Origin: an uncultured Collinsella sp.
GTDB taxonomy: Bacteria > Actinomycetota > Coriobacteriia > Coriobacteriales > Coriobacteriaceae
DNA length: 8,723 nt
Assembly: GCA_958446785.1 (NCBI GenBank)
Contig: CAUCXP010000048.1
Span: 1-8,723, forward strand
Reading direction: 5' to 3'
A model generated the notes under the pieces. That model did not search any database. It was not told where the DNA came from and worked only from the letters and a program-made list of their open reading frames with translations. A program made the translations under genes and the position numbers. Positions 7,077-8,723 of the stretch are shown piece by piece. How positions within the stretch are numbered: the stretch's first letter is position 1; every line of letters starts with the position of its first letter.

Positions 7077-8120
7077 TTAAAGCTCGACGGTCACCGAAGC
7101 GGGATCCTCCCCTACCAGCTCGGCCAGCATGGGAAGTGCCACGGTGAGCGTCTCGAGAATCGTTCCGTTGTTGGAGAAACCGGCGGCAGCGGAATGTCCG
7201 CCTCCGCCAAAGGCAGCAGCAATCTCGGACACGTTGAGGTCGCCCTTTGAGCGCAGGTTGCCGCGCACCTTGGTATCGCCCTCAATGCCCTTCAGGAACA
7301 GGCAGACCTCGACGCCCATCACCGAGCGCACCACATCGACCAGGCCGTCGCACTCATCCGAGGTGACACCGCAAGCCTCAAGGTCACTCTGGTACGCGTA
7401 ACTATACGCGACGCGCCCGTGGGCCACCGTCTTAATGCGGCCCATAACGATGGACTTGAGGTGCAAAAACTCGACGCGCATGCTCTGATATACCTCGAGC
7501 GCGACGCGCGCCGGATCGGCACCGTGCGCCACCAGGCGCGAGGCCGCATGGAACGCAGCAGCATCGGCGTTCTGGTACTGAAAACGACCGGTGTCGGTCA
7601 CCAAGCCGCACAGCAAGCAAGTCGCGACGCCATCACGTGCGACAATGCCGCAATTGTCCAAGAAACGGTCGATGATCATGGCGCAGGCTGCAGCTTCGAC
7701 GCGTCTCAGACTGAGCTCGGCAAACTCCCCGCGCGCCGGATGGTGATCGAAGCACACCACATGCTTGGAGCGGCGAAGCACCTCGGCCGAGTTGTTGAGG
7801 CGCTCGACGACCGGCACGTCCACCGAGATGAACAGGTCCGGATTGCCGGTGTACGCAGATGCCGGCACCAGGCGATCGGAGCCTTCCATAAAGCGGTAGA
7901 TGCGCGGAACCGGGTCATCATCTGCCAGCAGCAGCGCAATGTCCTTGTTGGGAAAAAACTTCATGAGCGAAAGGCCCAGACCCAATACAGAGCCCAAGGC
8001 GTCGCCGTCGGGAGAAGTGTGTCCCGAAATCGCAATGGAGGACGCACCCTCGATGAGCTCAAGGATGCGTCGCTGAATATCTGCAGACTCGCACGATGCG
8101 AGGTCGGCGGAATTACTCAT
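7077..8120 (-). CDS. nrnA: DHH/DHHA1 family nanoRNase and pAp phosphatase (NrnA-like)
   Basis: A 347-residue DHH-family phosphodiesterase. Motif I is ISGHTSPDGDALGS (31-44), motif II D101 in SVDVP, motif III the DHH of CFDHHPAR (125-127), and motif IV D176 in VTDTGRF: together the Mn-binding acids and histidines. The C-terminal DHHA1 domain ends with the substrate-binding AAFGGGGHSAAAGF (302-315). Relatives degrade 2-5-nt RNA, dephosphorylate pAp and sometimes cleave linear cyclic-di-nucleotide products; which activity dominates here cannot be read from sequence. Its place after rbfA and before truB is the common order in Gram-positive bacteria. The start is the ATG at 8120 (MSNSADL), with AGGAGG 9 nt upstream; the in-frame ATG at 8144 lies ahead of that site and inside rbfA. 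It overlaps the rbfA stop by 8 nt. Confidence 0.95.
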   Translation of the reverse strand: MSNSADLASCESADIQRRILELIEGASSIAISGHTSPDGDALGSVLGLGLSLMKFFPNKDIALLLADDDPVPRIYRFMEGSDRLVPASAYTGNPDLFISVDVPVVERLNNSAEVLRRSKHVVCFDHHPARGEFAELSLRRVEAAACAMIIDRFLDNCGIVARDGVATCLLCGLVTDTGRFQYQNADAAAFHAASRLVAHGADPARVALEVYQSMRVEFLHLKSIVMGRIKTVAHGRVAYSYAYQSDLEACGVTSDECDGLVDVVRSVMGVEVCLFLKGIEGDTKVRGNLRSKGDLNVSEIAAAFGGGGHSAAAGFSNNGTILETLTVALPMLAELVGEDPASVTVEL

Positions 8121-8523
8121 CAAAAGCTGCCTCCTGGGCGGCATCCGCTATGGGATAGCCGTCCTCGTCCTTTTCGATCGCAAGCGTGGCGGGAACGTTT
8201 TCCAGCGCACGCGTGATGCGCTCGGCCTCATCGGTCGAGCGATCGATGCGAAAATCGAGCTCGGGCGTGACGCGCCAATCGAGCGAGCGGGCCAGCAGGC
8301 TACGGATGCGGCCCTTGGCGCTGGCGAGCGCCTCCATGACCTCGTCGTAGCGGCTCGCGTCGCACGACACATACACACGCGCGAACGAACGGTCCACCGC
8401 GACCTCGACCGCGGTCAGGGTGACCAGGTCGAGACGCGGATCGGAAACCTCAAAGAGCAGGATATAACCGAGCTTCTCGCGAAGCTGCTCGCCCAAACGG
8501 CGGGTTGCCTGCGTTTGCTTCAT
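8113..8523 (-). CDS. rbfA: Ribosome-binding factor A (30S maturation)
   Basis: A 136-residue single-KH-fold protein that binds the 30S subunit and assists late 16S rRNA 5'-end processing. Family features are the N-terminal helix ending EKLGYILLFEVSDPRL (16-31), the strand ARVYVS (48-53) in the position of the KH beta-sheet, and AKGRIRSLLARSLDWRVTPELDFRIDRS (69-96), with the PELDF motif and final D-S. The tail (about 112-136) is acidic and extends slightly past the usual 115-130 residues. The ATG at 8523 has AGGGGG 7 nt upstream, partly overlapping the infB stop region; the gap to infB is 11 nt. The infB-rbfA order is widely conserved and supports the call. Confidence 0.96.
   Translation of the reverse strand: MKQTQATRRLGEQLREKLGYILLFEVSDPRLDLVTLTAVEVAVDRSFARVYVSCDASRYDEVMEALASAKGRIRSLLARSLDWRVTPELDFRIDRSTDEAERITRALENVPATLAIEKDEDGYPIADAAQEAAFDE
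8130..8135 (-). promoter_or_regulatory. Ribosome-binding site of nrnA (decides the start)
   Basis: A perfect AGGAGG on the minus strand inside the end of rbfA, 9 nt before the ATG at 8120-8118. It makes the start at 8120 far better than the in-frame ATG at 8144. Confidence 0.8.
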
Positions 8524-8534
8524 AGCGCTACCCC

Positions 8535-8723
8535 CTACTCGGTACGGGCAACCTGGTCGATGCGGTAGCCCTCAATGGTGTCGCCAGGCTTGATGTCCTG
8601 GAAGTTCTCCAGGCCAATACCGCCCTCGGAGCCGCTCTTGAGGCTCTTGGCCTCGTCCTTGTAGTGGCGCATCGAGGCGATTTTACCGTTGAAGACCACG
8701 ATGCCGTCGCGCACCAGGCGCAC
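8535..8723 (-). CDS. infB: Translation initiation factor IF-2, C-terminal end (5' part outside window)
   Basis: The last 62 residues of IF-2. VRLVRDGIVVFNGKIASMRHYKD and then GGIGLENFQDIKPGDTIEGY are the signature of domain C2 (domain IV), the part that binds the formylmethionyl end of initiator tRNA. The GTPase domain and everything upstream lie beyond the right edge. The first residue seen is encoded by an internal GTG, not a start. The stop TAG at 8537-8535 is followed 11 nt later by rbfA. Confidence 0.97.
   Translation of the reverse strand: MRLVRDGIVVFNGKIASMRHYKDEAKSLKSGSEGGIGLENFQDIKPGDTIEGYRIDQVARTE

Noticed and set aside
7419..8216. Plus-strand open frame of about 265 codons
   Set aside because: It is antisense to nrnA and the end of rbfA, both well supported.

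Overview
The window looks like a moderately GC-rich chromosome segment from an actinobacterium of the class Coriobacteriia, most likely Collinsella or a close relative. That placement rests on gene content and order, protein flavour (FakA/Gls24 pair, Asp-rich SigA N-terminus) and frequent GTG starts behind good Shine-Dalgarno sites. It was not tested by a search. Every gene I can support lies on the minus strand, so transcription runs from right to left.

Right to middle (8723 down to 1564) is one tightly packed housekeeping cluster: infB (3' end only), rbfA, a DHH-family nanoRNase/pAp phosphatase (nrnA), truB, ribF, dnaG and rpoD/sigA. Gaps are 11-15 nt or the genes overlap (rbfA/nrnA 8 nt, truB/ribF 4 nt, ribF/dnaG 8 nt). 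Only rpoD is set off, by a 110-nt gap. In effect the infB-rbfA-nrnA-truB-ribF translation/RNA-maturation block is joined directly to the primase-sigma part of the macromolecular synthesis operon. Neither rpsO (often after ribF) nor rpsU (often before dnaG) is present.

The middle (1194-1563) is a 370-nt non-coding stretch with three kinds of structure: a perfect 11-bp hairpin one base after the rpoD stop codon, a 99-nt element bounded by 15-bp perfect inverted repeats with nested hairpins, and three tandem 27-nt imperfect repeats containing a 34-nt near-palindrome. A good promoter then drives two nearly identical tRNA-Asn(GTT) genes, with a hairpin between them and a clear terminator after the second.

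Left (1-880) holds a Gls24/Asp23-family gene and the 5' part of a DAK2-domain fatty-acid-kinase gene (fakA), the same pair as yloU-yloV in Firmicutes. A possible promoter and a small AT-rich inverted repeat precede them.

The coding content is ordinary core genome. I found no evidence of a new defence, mobile or biosynthetic system. The parts that most deserve a second look are the structured repeats between rpoD and the tRNA genes and the unusual fusion of two classic operons.
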